Shown: piece by piece, positions 43,213 to 51,848 of the stretch
Layout of the letters: the number at the start of each line of letters is the position of its first letter
Numbering within the stretch: the first letter of the stretch is position 1
NCBI GenBank assembly: GCA_009733745.1
Contig: WNWL01000007.1
Coordinates: forward strand, 1 to 64,000
DNA length: 64,000 bases
DNA from: Oceanobacillus sp. HTM 045
GTDB lineage: Bacteria > Pseudomonadota > Alphaproteobacteria > Rhodobacterales > Rhodobacteraceae
Reading direction: 5' to 3'
The notes under the pieces: model-generated
What the model was told of the DNA's origin: nothing
The model's database searches: none
What the model saw: only the letters and a program-made list of their open reading frames with translations
Program-made: the position numbers and the translations under genes

Positions 43213-45752
43213 CCAGTTTCCTCAAGGCCCTCGACGGCGTCATCAGTGTCGAGTTCACTCGTTCCCAGAGATATCAGTGCAGGCATGAAGGGAGCCAAGG
43301 CTCGGCACGTTCGATCCACGCGCTCTTCGATGGTCTCGGCGGGAGCTTCCCCGTCCGCGTCCTTGCTCTTCTTAGCACGCTTTTCTTCCAGCAGAAGGGA
43401 TAGGCCGACCAGAACATTGGCGTAGAGGAACTGCTCACGCAGGAGCGTCGTGCTTTCGCGTGAAAGACGCTTCTGCTTAGCCTCGCTCTCCAATGGCGTA
43501 TTGTCCATGTTGACCTTGAACTCATAGAACTCAGCGGCTTCGTCATCGGAGTAGCCGATGGATTCAATCTTCATCGCCGTGAATTCATCGAAGCTTTCGG
43601 CTTCCCACTGATCACGGTAGACGCGCTTGATCGCTGGGGATTCCAGTTCGCTAGGCCGCTCGCGGTCTTCCCCCTCGTTCTTCTTCGGTGGCTTACGCTC
43701 ACCGTTTCCGCCGCCGGGTTTCTCCGCCTGCGGCTTTACCGCCACCTTGATATGGTTCTCGAACAGACGGTGCGCGTCATGTGTGCGGGCAACGAACTCA
43801 ATCTCATCGTCAACACTTGCACCGCTCGGCAGATCGACCATGACAACCGCGATGCCGTTCTTCAAGGTCGGGCCGTTGGGGCTGGCCTTGTACTCGGTGC
43901 CGTCAGAGCCCTTCCAAGTCAGATCGAACGCGCCGCGCTCGGCTGCGCGCGTGAAGTAATCATTGCGCGCATCAGTTTCGAAGGTGAGCCGCATACGGTT
44001 GTTGATCGGACAGGCCCGGCTGAGTGTCTGCCCGTAGTCTACGCCCTTGTTCTTGAAGAAGGTCGGATAGACTTCGCCTTTGAACTCTTCCTTGCTGTCG
44101 CTGCCCGTTGCGACTGTCTTGAACGGTGCCGAGATACGCTGCCCGAGCTTGAGCAGCGTTGTCAGGTTGGGCGAGCTCTTGATCAAGGACTGCAGGACAT
44201 CGGTCAGAGGCTGATCGTCTTGAAGACGTTCGTTCATGCGCTCCTGCTGCCGTTTGTTGCGCAGGTCTTTGAGCTCTTGGCAGTCGCGTATCGCCTTTTC
44301 GAGCGAGTCTACCAGAACTTGCTTGAATTCGTTGTCAGCCAGCCGATCACGGCTCGGCATGAACAAGTCCTCGCGGGTTACGCTGGTTAGATCGTCGCAC
44401 TCGACAAACACCAGCAGATCGTCGGCCAAGGGCTTCATCTTCACCGCCTCGCGGCGGAAGAAATCCTTCGGCAAGCTGCCCTGGGTCTGACCGTTGCGCA
44501 GGAAGACAATGCCCTCGCGCTTGCGGTAACCCCGAACGCCTCCAAGCTTCTTGCCTGACGTATCTCCGTTCTCATCGTCGCTGTCTTTGACCGAGCCTTC
44601 CGGCACGAACGCAAAGACACTGGCAATCATCTTCTCGCCTGCGGGTTGGAACGGTATGCGCACCGGGAAATCAGTTTCCACATTGTCGCTGCCTTTGATC
44701 CGGCGCAGCAAGCCCGACACCGTGGTGCGGCGGCTGCCAACGTCCAGATAATCTCCAGCCTTGTTCTTGCGGTACTCGTAGAAGCGCACGGGAAGCGCAA
44801 CTTCAGGAAGCAAAAGATCGAGCCGGCTCAGAAGACTTTTGCCGCGCAGGATGTTCGATTTCTCACCTAGGAAATTGTAGTCGTAGAGCTTGATCGCCGT
44901 TCCATACGGCGCCTCACGCCCGTAAGGGTCGTTATCATCCGGGTAGATGGGGAAAGTCTCTGCCGGAAAGGACAACACCGCGCCATGGCGCTCTTCCACT
45001 CCAGAGCCCACCCCTATCGGGGCAAGGTAGGTGTAGACCGAGTTTTTGGGCGTTCCCGGCTCACCAGTCGGAAACTCGCGCCGCACCACTGTGAAGCACC
45101 ATTCATGATCTCTGGCACTGGCGCTTTCATCCAGAAACGCCGGATTGCGCTTGGAGATGACCAGTTGCAGGTTGTTCTTTCCGCAAAAGCGCAGCGCACC
45201 CGTGCCGCCTTGGTTAAACTGCCCCTGAACAAAGGCGATGTACTGTTTGTTGCTCTTGCTAAGAGAAAGGATCGTATCCGGCAAACGGTCGGGGGATTGT
45301 CCTTCGCCGCAATCAGAGATCGTGATATTTAACCCCTCCGGCCGCGTTCCAGTGGCCGTTAGAGTTATCCCGTCGGCCACCTCGCGCGTCTTTTGGATGC
45401 TCCAATCCTCAATTAGCCCGCCCGTAGCGATCTTGTTCCCGGCGCTGTTTTCGAAGAACTGAGCTACTGCCGAGCGTATCGATTGCGGCGCTTGCGCGCT
45501 TGCGGGGTCAATACCACGCATCCGGCATTCATTGATAAGGCGTGCGTCAACCGAGTTGACGATCTTCTCGGCCAGAGCGGCTTCTGCAAGACTTTGCTGG
45601 TTGCCGCTTTGACCCCAGTTGTTTTCGACATCGCCGTAGTGACGCCAAAGGGAAGGTTTGTCCCAATAACCATGCTTCTTAAGCAGCGTGATGACTTCAC
45701 CTTCACTGTCCGCGCGAAGCAGGGCAGCGCAAAGCTTTTGGTTGTCACTCAT
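43209..45752 (-). CDS. Large GHKL-type ATPase (MORC/MutL/Hsp90-like) linked to a methyltransferase
   Basis: The 847-residue protein has a clear GHKL (Bergerat) ATPase domain: N-box AEKIVNSVDA (Glu62, Asn66), G1 box SDCGEGQ (146-152), and G2 box GQFNQGGTGALRF (177-189). A transducer-like middle follows. A charged linker lies at about 690-730 (GGGNGERKPPKKNEGED), and a helical end contains ESIGYSDDEAAEFYEFKV. GHKL ATPases of MORC/MutL type act as DNA-dependent clamps and have been linked to bacterial restriction-modification gene sets. No nuclease motif is visible here. It is preceded by a small helical-protein gene 24 bp upstream. Confidence 0.85.
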   Translation of the reverse strand: MSDNQKLCAALLRADSEGEVITLLKKHGYWDKPSLWRHYGDVENNWGQSGNQQSLAEAALAEKIVNSVDARLINECRMRGIDPASAQAPQSIRSAVAQFFENSAGNKIATGGLIEDWSIQKTREVADGITLTATGTRPEGLNITISDCGEGQSPDRLPDTILSLSKSNKQYIAFVQGQFNQGGTGALRFCGKNNLQLVISKRNPAFLDESASARDHEWCFTVVRREFPTGEPGTPKNSVYTYLAPIGVGSGVEERHGAVLSFPAETFPIYPDDNDPYGREAPYGTAIKLYDYNFLGEKSNILRGKSLLSRLDLLLPEVALPVRFYEYRKNKAGDYLDVGSRRTTVSGLLRRIKGSDNVETDFPVRIPFQPAGEKMIASVFAFVPEGSVKDSDDENGDTSGKKLGGVRGYRKREGIVFLRNGQTQGSLPKDFFRREAVKMKPLADDLLVFVECDDLTSVTREDLFMPSRDRLADNEFKQVLVDSLEKAIRDCQELKDLRNKRQQERMNERLQDDQPLTDVLQSLIKSSPNLTTLLKLGQRISAPFKTVATGSDSKEEFKGEVYPTFFKNKGVDYGQTLSRACPINNRMRLTFETDARNDYFTRAAERGAFDLTWKGSDGTEYKASPNGPTLKNGIAVVMVDLPSGASVDDEIEFVARTHDAHRLFENHIKVAVKPQAEKPGGGNGERKPPKKNEGEDRERPSELESPAIKRVYRDQWEAESFDEFTAMKIESIGYSDDEAAEFYEFKVNMDNTPLESEAKQKRLSRESTTLLREQFLYANVLVGLSLLLEEKRAKKSKDADGEAPAETIEERVDRTCRALAPFMPALISLGTSELDTDDAVEGLEETG

Positions 45753-45776
45753 ATCGGCTTGTCCCGTTCCGGTAAT

Positions 45777-46046
45777 TTACAATTTGAAATCCACACCATC
45801 AGACGGTTTCGTGGTTTTCATGCGGTTTTTTAGGGCCTCAATTTCATCGCTCAAAGCTTTGACGATCTTGCGTACGTCCGCATCATCGTAGTCGTAGGCA
45901 TTGCGGTTGCCTAGCTTCCCAATGATCCTGATGGCCTTGATGGCGCTGGATGTCCGGCTCTCGGCCAGCTTGACAAACTTATCGCGCTTCGAGGAGGCCG
46001 TGTTGTCGGCCTCGCTTTCGGCGACCTTAAGGGCGGGTTCAGACAT
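45777..46046 (-). CDS. Small helical partner of the GHKL ATPase
   Basis: The 89-residue protein starts behind GGAAGGAC and is mostly helical: SKRDKFVKLAESRTSSAIKAIRIIGKLGNRNAYDYDDADVRKIVKALSDEIEALKNRM. The last part looks like a short coiled coil. The gene is 24 bp upstream of the GHKL gene on the same strand, so they are surely co-transcribed. It could be an adaptor or DNA-binding accessory; no family name is recognised. Confidence 0.7.
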   Translation of the reverse strand: MSEPALKVAESEADNTASSKRDKFVKLAESRTSSAIKAIRIIGKLGNRNAYDYDDADVRKIVKALSDEIEALKNRMKTTKPSDGVDFKL

Positions 46047-47013
46047 GATCAGTCCTTCCATGAATGCGCTGTGACAGCCATAAGCTGGTGCGTTCAAAGC
46101 CCTCTGTCAAGCGTACAGGCTGTAATTTAGCGGCTGTACTGCGAACAGGGGTGCAGTGATGTCGGGCTTGCTGACCAAAAAATCGCCTTGCCAGATTGGG
46201 AGTTTGGCGGGCATTTGGCCTTCCCTATAATCAACGAACGACGCCGAACAGAGGGACACATACCTCCTAAATTAGGGGCTGTGCGGCATGAGGAAGGGCC
46301 GAATCGGTGACACGGAGGGGGCGCTAGAGCGCCTGGTTTGTCCGAGGAACGGCCATCACCTCAAGCACTGCGCATCCGCTCATGCATACCACCAGCGGAT
46401 GGTTGGTCTGGGTTCCACAGTGGCAGGAACGCCCCTTGGTCGGTGGGATGGTTCCAAGGCAAGGGTAGCGGCGATGCGCTCCCTTCCTGGTCTCCATGAA
46501 ATGGTCGTGGGGGTATCGGTGGGAGCGCAGAATGCTCCCCTGATTGGTGATCGGTCGGCCAGACGTTCGTGCATGGCTGAGGTGCAGGATGGAGAGGCAC
46601 GTCTCCAAGCCCTGCGAGTGGTTTCAAGGGGCGCGATAGCCCCATGATCGGGTTCAGCGCCGACGCGCTGACGCACATTCAATCCGCGCAGGGTTGGTCA
46701 GGATTTCACAAGGGCCGGAACGCCCTTTGATCGATGGGTGCAGGGAGAGCGAAGTCTCCCGCGAGTGGTTGATCGGCGATACGATCTATGGCTCTGGATT
46801 GGATTCAATGCCCTGGAAGAGCCACTGGCCGGGGGGATGCAACGGGGGCGCGCAGCGGGTCCCCTTGCCAAGCGCGTGGTACTACCACGCACAGCTTGCG
46901 TTCGCACTTAAACTTCCTGTCACGTTTATTGAGCAATGGTAGTACCATGCAATGCGGCTATCAGAACACCGATAATCTACAAAGCTTCTTAATCCAACGA
47001 TAAGCAGTTTCAG
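46047..47013. other. 967-bp non-coding region with a hairpin array
   Basis: Six hairpins follow one another: GGGAGC/GCTCCC (46521-46539), TGGAGA/TCTCCA (46590-46607), GGGGC/GCCCC (46628-46643), CAGCGC/GCGCTG (46655-46670), AAGGGC/GCCCTT (46710-46727) and GGGAGA/TCTCCC (46743-46760). Four loops are exactly 6 nt. Linkers repeat GATCGG and GCGAGTGGTT. Open frames here overlap on both strands and lack ribosome binding sites. The region may encode a structured RNA or be a repeat relic. Confidence 0.5.
46877..46947. promoter_or_regulatory. Two inverted copies of an 11-bp palindromic site
   Basis: TGGTACTACCA (46877-46887) and TGGTAGTACCA (46937-46947) are reverse complements of each other, 60 bp apart. 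They lie at the edge of the hairpin region, with their nearest gene end being the formyltransferase. They look like paired operators. Confidence 0.45.
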
Positions 47014-48042
47014 CTAAGTGTCAAAACATGAGCCGATTACAACGCCGCGTTTCTTAAGCGTCTTACCTTTACGAATTTTCCGCCCGTCTAAATATTCCCT
47101 TATACAGACGCTTCTGTTTGGTGCGTAAACTATAGGATTTCCCAGCTCGTCTTTGTCGTAAACTTCGCCATATCTTAAGTTCAACTCACTTGTCGGATTT
47201 GGAACGAGATCTACAGACCAAAATGTAATTTTCCTGCCTTTAAAGAATGCTATTGCTCCACTTTTTGGTTTAATTGCTTGACATATTCTAGAAATATAGA
47301 TGCCATCACAAGACCAGTCTACATACTGATATTTGCCGCGAAACGGAGGTTCGATGTTTGGTTGTTCGGGCGCTTTGCCGAACTTGCTCAATTTTCGTTT
47401 GCGCGCAAGATTTAGGATGTCCTCTGTGAGGCTAGGCAGTATGTTGTGCATTTTTCTCTCAACATCCCCATAATTATCTGTATTAGAAATCATCACATTC
47501 CGCTTCGCCACTACAAGTCCCTCATCGTATTTTTCGGTCATAATATGAGCGCTGTAGCAAACCGTATTGTCACCGTGATAAATGGCCCATCGAACAGGGG
47601 TACCACCACCTCTACGAGGTAAGCAGCCCGTGTGAAAGTTTATAGATGCAACTTTAGGCAAAGTAAAAATTCTTGCCGGGACCAATCGGTGAAAGCCGCA
47701 ACATAAAATCAGATCGACATCCAGCTTCGTTAGTTCATCAACAAATTTACTTTTATCAAGCCTGCTTGAGTAGAAAATTGGAATATTGTGTTTATTCGAA
47801 AACTTGAGAATGTCACCGAAATCATCAAATGGATTCTTATAAAAATCGTCTTGCGGTTGCCTTATATCGAAGTATGACAAAGTTCTAGAAATCAGGCTTC
47901 GTGTTCTTAGACTCAGTGATGGCTTGCTTGGCTTCTTCGTGCAAAGCCCAATAATTTCGCAATCTTCAGCTTTGAACAAATGTTGCAAAAGAGCGTGCGC
48001 GTGTCCTTGATTACCTATTACGAATATACGTAGTTTGTTCAT
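47014..48042 (-). CDS. Formyltransferase family protein
   Basis: The 342-residue protein has the N-terminal formyltransferase fold, with the active-site signature SINFHTGCLPRRGGGTPVRWAI (Asn135, His137) and a candidate catalytic Asp173 in MTEKYDEGL. Relatives are methionyl-tRNA formyltransferase and sugar N-formyltransferases, which use 10-formyl-tetrahydrofolate. A C-terminal 120-residue part (KYQYVDWSCDGIYISRICQAIKP) resembles the Fmt/ArnA second domain. It is AT-rich and alone, with no sugar genes nearby. No good ribosome binding site supports either ATG 48042 or the upstream ATG 48129; the fold begins at 48042. Confidence 0.75.
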   Translation of the reverse strand: MNKLRIFVIGNQGHAHALLQHLFKAEDCEIIGLCTKKPSKPSLSLRTRSLISRTLSYFDIRQPQDDFYKNPFDDFGDILKFSNKHNIPIFYSSRLDKSKFVDELTKLDVDLILCCGFHRLVPARIFTLPKVASINFHTGCLPRRGGGTPVRWAIYHGDNTVCYSAHIMTEKYDEGLVVAKRNVMISNTDNYGDVERKMHNILPSLTEDILNLARKRKLSKFGKAPEQPNIEPPFRGKYQYVDWSCDGIYISRICQAIKPKSGAIAFFKGRKITFWSVDLVPNPTSELNLRYGEVYDKDELGNPIVYAPNRSVCIREYLDGRKIRKGKTLKKRGVVIGSCFDT

Positions 48043-48223
48043 AGAGGGAATATTGGAATAATCGGGATTTCTTGTCCAGCACTTATAATTATTATGAATA
48101 ACTAGAGACAGTTCTCGGCTATTCAGCATATCTTCGGAATCTTGCGTAGGCTACCAAACATCTTGCCGAACCTTTTGTAGGCGCGCAATCTGGTCGCGTA
48201 TTAACTAAAGCGGAGAGCTGACC

Positions 48224-49267
48224 TTGCGTGGGAGCGCTTACAAGGCATTCATTACCTGTGTCGCAGGCGTGCGCGACTTTGCGCCTGATGCCTTTCACAC
48301 TCTGGCGGCTCATCGCACCTACAACTGGTATCTGATGGCTTTGCTGGGCGGGCTGGAGAAAAGCGTTCGTCTTCGTAAGCCTGGCCTCCCTCGTGCGAGA
48401 GCGGAGGTTGTGAAAGTCTCGGCGCGGGAGGTCATGGCAGCTATCAGGGCGCTTCATACCGACCACGGCCTTGCTCCTAAGCCCGATACCGTCTTGAGAG
48501 TCCTTGAAGAGATCACGCCGACAAGGCTGGCGTTCGAGCGCCTCGTGTATTATCTGATTGCGGAGTTGAAACTTCACCTCAATAGCGCCTTGCAGGCCGA
48601 TGATGGGCGCCTAGGCTCTATAGAAGGTGTCAAAACCAAACCCCGCCGCGCGGCAAGATCGCGTGAGCAACTTCCTAATCCAGACCAGCCAGCATGGGCA
48701 ACGATGAACAGACCGCCAGCCAAGAAGGTCCAGATACCTTGCCGCATCGATCCAGCCATCAAGAAACTGATCGAGAAGAATGCGGATGACAACGGTGTTA
48801 CGCAGTCGCGCTGGCTTGAAGAAGCCATAGCTGAGAAGTTGCAGCGCCAGGGCTATGCGGTGGCGTTGCCCAAGGCAGGGAAGCCTCCCGTGAAGAAGGT
48901 GCGCAAGCCGCGCCGACCACAACGCCCAAGTATCCCTGAGCCTGACAAGAGCCCTAATGCCTCGGTCAACCGTGCCGACAAGCCGACAACGGTGCGGGTC
49001 AGCAAGACTATGATCCGAGAGATCGACAAGGTGCGCGGTCGCAAGAACCGCTCACGCTGGATGAACGAAGCTATCACAGCGTTCTTGGAGAGCGATGACG
49101 CTCTGCCGCCGACTCCTGATACCCTTGAAGTGTTGTCCGAGCCCATCGGACTGCGCTTCGACAAAAATTTTTTCCCAAAGATCGATGCAGCGGCTGAAAA
49201 ATCGAAAGATACCAAATCGGAGTGGTATCGGCGCGTCGCGCGCTGGTATCTGACCGTACAAAAATAG
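48224..49267 (+). CDS. Protein with three ribbon-helix-helix-like segments
   Basis: The 347-residue protein starts at TTG 48224 behind GGAGAG. The N-terminal 140 residues are helical with no recognised fold. Then come three similar segments: IPCRIDPAIKKLIEKNA...SRWLEEAIAEKL (about 172-210), VRVSKTMIREIDKVRG...SRWMNEAITAFL (about 256-292), and LRFDKNFFPKIDAAAEKS...SEWYRRVARWYL (about 307-345). Each reads like a ribbon-helix-helix unit. Proline- and lysine-rich linkers join them. It could be a DNA-binding regulator of the element. A terminator follows. Confidence 0.65.
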   Translation: MRGSAYKAFITCVAGVRDFAPDAFHTLAAHRTYNWYLMALLGGLEKSVRLRKPGLPRARAEVVKVSAREVMAAIRALHTDHGLAPKPDTVLRVLEEITPTRLAFERLVYYLIAELKLHLNSALQADDGRLGSIEGVKTKPRRAARSREQLPNPDQPAWATMNRPPAKKVQIPCRIDPAIKKLIEKNADDNGVTQSRWLEEAIAEKLQRQGYAVALPKAGKPPVKKVRKPRRPQRPSIPEPDKSPNASVNRADKPTTVRVSKTMIREIDKVRGRKNRSRWMNEAITAFLESDDALPPTPDTLEVLSEPIGLRFDKNFFPKIDAAAEKSKDTKSEWYRRVARWYLTVQK

Positions 49268-49278
49268 TTTTTGACTTC

Positions 49279-49298
49279 CCGCTACAGATAGCGGTTTT
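49279..49298 (+). terminator. Intrinsic terminator
   Basis: CCGCTA (49279-49284) pairs with TAGCGG (49289-49294), loop CAGA, followed by TTTT. It lies 11 bp after the preceding stop. Confidence 0.75.
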
Positions 49299-49381
49299 GC
49301 AACTCTGATATCACATTCATGGCTCGCACTTTGCGGACGGGCTCAACCTGCCTCTGGGCGGTTGTGATTGCGGAGTTGCAA
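49297..49381. promoter_or_regulatory. Spaced inverted repeat before the coupling-ATPase operon
   Basis: TTGCAACTC (49297-49305) and GAGTTGCAA (49373-49381) are perfect inverted copies about 67 bp apart. They flank the probable promoter of the small membrane-protein/TraG operon and could be operators, perhaps for the neighbouring ribbon-helix-helix protein (inference). Confidence 0.45.
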
Positions 49382-49494
49382 TATGTACCTCGCGACATGA
49401 TATCGGCTTGGCAGCGGGGGAGGGCCCCGCAGCGCCAACCGCACGAGCAACCCGAAACCCCGTCCTCACAGGCTCCAAACATGGAAGGAAACCA

Positions 49495-49797
49495 ATGTTT
49501 AACGGACAACCCAACTTCGGATCACCGGGACCGCGCAGCCCGATGGACGATATTAAAGGAGGCTTTGCCACCACGGCTGCGGCCATGATTGCTGTCCTGC
49601 TCGCAACGCCGTTCAACGCGCTGACAGCGCCGTACGTCATCTCGTTGGCCCAGAAGAGCTACTCCCAAGACGTAGTCCATCTGATCGGCATCGCCTGGAT
49701 GCTGATGTCCTACCCGTTCGTCTTCTTCGCGGCGCGCGCAAGCATCATTGCAGCTCTGACAACGGCAGCGGTCTACCTCATCTATCGCTTCATCTAA
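49495..49797 (+). CDS. Small two-helix membrane protein of the transfer operon
   Basis: The 100-residue protein starts behind GGAAGGAAACC. It has two to three hydrophobic stretches (AAAMIAVLLATPFNALTAPYVISL, LIGIAWMLMSYPFVFFAARASIIAALTTAAVYLIY). The first 22 residues are polar. The gene opens a run of four transfer genes ending in the coupling ATPase. It may help anchor that ATPase, which lacks membrane helices of its own. Confidence 0.7.
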   Translation: MFNGQPNFGSPGPRSPMDDIKGGFATTAAAMIAVLLATPFNALTAPYVISLAQKSYSQDVVHLIGIAWMLMSYPFVFFAARASIIAALTTAAVYLIYRFI

Positions 49798-49832
49798 CCC
49801 AACCGAAAACCCATCAAAATAAGGAGATATCC

Positions 49833-49976
49833 ATGCCTCGTATCATCGAAACCGAAGTCGGAAAAATCGTTCATCGCCGCAAGGTGAAAACGTTCTTCGA
49901 CAAGCTGATCGAAGCCGTTGGCGGCTTCGTGTTCTTCGCCGTCCTCTTCTGGCTCATCGGAGTCATCTTCGGCTGA
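49833..49976 (+). CDS. Very small single-helix membrane protein
   Basis: The 47-residue protein MPRIIETEVGKIVHRR... has a basic amphipathic N-terminus and one membrane helix at the end (GGFVFFAVLFWLIGVIFG). AAGGAGATATCC gives a strong ribosome binding site. It is 35 bp after the previous gene and in the same operon. It is easily missed because of its length. Confidence 0.7.
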   Translation: MPRIIETEVGKIVHRRKVKTFFDKLIEAVGGFVFFAVLFWLIGVIFG

Positions 49977-50040
49977 TGCCACTCGGCGGCTTCGCCCTGG
50001 CGGAGCCGCCTGCCCATCAATCTCAAGTCATGGAGCAAAC

Positions 50041-50205
50041 ATGAAATCGGAATTCACAATCCTCTTCTCGCGCAAAGTAGAGCGGCTCGCAGACCGTCTA
50101 AAAGCAGCGGTCGATTACCTTCTCGATGAGTTGCTGCCCAATATGTTCCGCCTTTATCTGTTCGTCCTCTGCGTCATCGGACTGGCGCAGGCAATCTTCA
50201 AATGA
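50041..50205 (+). CDS. Small single-helix membrane protein
   Basis: The 54-residue protein has an amphipathic helix (RKVERLADRLKAAVDYLLDELLPN) and one C-terminal membrane segment (LYLFVLCVIGLAQAIF). TGGAGC lies upstream of ATG 50041. Its stop overlaps the start of the coupling-ATPase gene (ATGATG), so the two are translationally coupled. Confidence 0.7.
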   Translation: MKSEFTILFSRKVERLADRLKAAVDYLLDELLPNMFRLYLFVLCVIGLAQAIFK

Positions 50206-51848
50206 TGCACGCGTATGATCATCCCTACGGTTCGGCGCGTTTCGCGAGCGACATGGAGGTACTCCGCGCCTTCAAGGCTGACGGCGGCGTGCCCTTCGGC
50301 TTCTATAAGGGCCGCAAGCTCTTCCATGCCAAGCAGGCGGGTATGCTGCTTGTTGGCGGCGCTGGCTCCGGCAAGTTCACATCTATCCTTGCGCACATCA
50401 TGGACGCGCCGGGCAGGAACGGCGAGCCGCAGCGCTATGCGATCTTTGATCCCAAGCGCGAACTGCGCGTTGTCATGGAGCCGTATTTCGCCCACATCAA
50501 AGCGGCGGTCTACGAGATCAACCCATACTTCACGCACGGGGCGGAAGGGCATCGCCTCTCGATCCTGTCACACCTCACGCCGGACAGCCCGCGTCTCGTG
50601 GCCGATAGCCGCCGCGCGGCGCGCACGCTGATCGCGGAAAGCGGCGGCGGCGATGCCCGCTTCTTCGAACAAAAGGCGCAGAACTGGCTTGATCCGCTGA
50701 TCCGTGGCCTCGTCCATCTGGATGGCGGCGTCTCTCCGACATCTCTTTACGAGCTGGTCGGCATGATCCGCTCTGAGCCCGAAGCCTGGACGGAAATCTC
50801 CACCCTCATGGCTGATCTGGGAGAGCCGGACCTGCGCGTCACCTTCGCCGAGATGCGGGTGATGGCGGAGGACGCCAGCCGTACCTTCGAATCTGTGATG
50901 GCGGAGATCACGAATTCGCTGGCCTTCATGAACGATCCGCGCCTGCAAAGCACCTTCGTTGCTAGCGCTCTGGCGGATTTCTCGCTCGATGTTCTTTGCG
51001 AGCGCTCCGATCAGCCCGTCTTCGTCTTCTTTGTCATGCCGCCCGAGATGACGCAGCAAAATGCTGCGCTCATTCGGCAGTTCTTCTCGACGCTGCGCAC
51101 CTTGAAGCAGGCAAGGCCGGATGCTCCGACACTCAATCTCGTCATTGATGAAGCCGCGCAACTCGGCTCGTTCCCTGAAATCGCCGAGTTCTATTCCATC
51201 GGACGGGGCTTCGGCCTTTGCCCGATCTGCGTCTACCAGGACATCGGACAAATCAGAAAGAACCTCGGCCCGACTGGCGCTATGACGCTTCAGGCCAGCG
51301 CCGATATTGAAGTCTATCTCGGCGGGGGGATTTCCGATCTCGACACGGCGCGGATGCTAAGCGCCAAACTTGGCAACCAGACGCTCGCGCTCGAAGACCA
51401 TCTTACCCAACAGCGTGCCAAACGCGCCCGCCGCGACGTGGCTCTTGATGCCATCTTCGGGCGGGGCGATGCGCTGAAAGCAGGCTCGGCCCTGCGGGCG
51501 CTCGACTACGAAGAGCAGCACAAGCGCAAGATCGCGAGGCCGCTTCTAACGCCCGAAGAAATTCTCGGCCTCGCCAATACCCAAGCCCTTGTCATGCCAT
51601 CGGGCTACGGCATCCCGCCCTTCATGGCGGAGAAGACGCCGTATTACGCGAACAAGTCCTACAACGGCTTGTACGGTCCAAACCCGTATTTCGACCGAGA
51701 CCTTGCAAGCGTCTTAGTGCCTGGCCGCTGGGGCAACCAAGCGCGCCTTCGCATCATCCGCGAAGCGGTGCCCGCCAGTCACGCCGATCTGCCGCAATAC
51801 CAAGGCGGCGAATGGTCTTACGTCGAAGGCCATCGCCCGAAGGTCTAA
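50202..51848 (+). CDS. VirD4/TraG-type coupling ATPase
   Basis: The 548-residue protein is a type IV coupling protein. It has Walker A GGAGSGKFT (52-60), Walker B LNLVIDEAAQLGSFPEI, the HPYGSARFAS start common to the group, and VYQDIGQI. It would bring the relaxase-DNA complex to a host or helper secretion channel. Unlike classical VirD4, it has no N-terminal membrane helices; the three small membrane proteins encoded just upstream may replace them. No channel genes are present, which fits a mobilizable rather than self-transmissible element. Confidence 0.9.
   Translation: MMHAYDHPYGSARFASDMEVLRAFKADGGVPFGFYKGRKLFHAKQAGMLLVGGAGSGKFTSILAHIMDAPGRNGEPQRYAIFDPKRELRVVMEPYFAHIKAAVYEINPYFTHGAEGHRLSILSHLTPDSPRLVADSRRAARTLIAESGGGDARFFEQKAQNWLDPLIRGLVHLDGGVSPTSLYELVGMIRSEPEAWTEISTLMADLGEPDLRVTFAEMRVMAEDASRTFESVMAEITNSLAFMNDPRLQSTFVASALADFSLDVLCERSDQPVFVFFVMPPEMTQQNAALIRQFFSTLRTLKQARPDAPTLNLVIDEAAQLGSFPEIAEFYSIGRGFGLCPICVYQDIGQIRKNLGPTGAMTLQASADIEVYLGGGISDLDTARMLSAKLGNQTLALEDHLTQQRAKRARRDVALDAIFGRGDALKAGSALRALDYEEQHKRKIARPLLTPEEILGLANTQALVMPSGYGIPPFMAEKTPYYANKSYNGLYGPNPYFDRDLASVLVPGRWGNQARLRIIREAVPASHADLPQYQGGEWSYVEGHRPKV

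Noticed and set aside
46288-46682. Open frames of 94-119 codons on both strands in the hairpin region
   Set aside because: They overlap one another, lack ribosome binding sites and show no domain; the hairpins explain the base pattern better.
46521-46760. A CRISPR-like array
   Set aside because: There is no constant direct repeat with equal-length spacers and no cas gene; the units are different hairpins.
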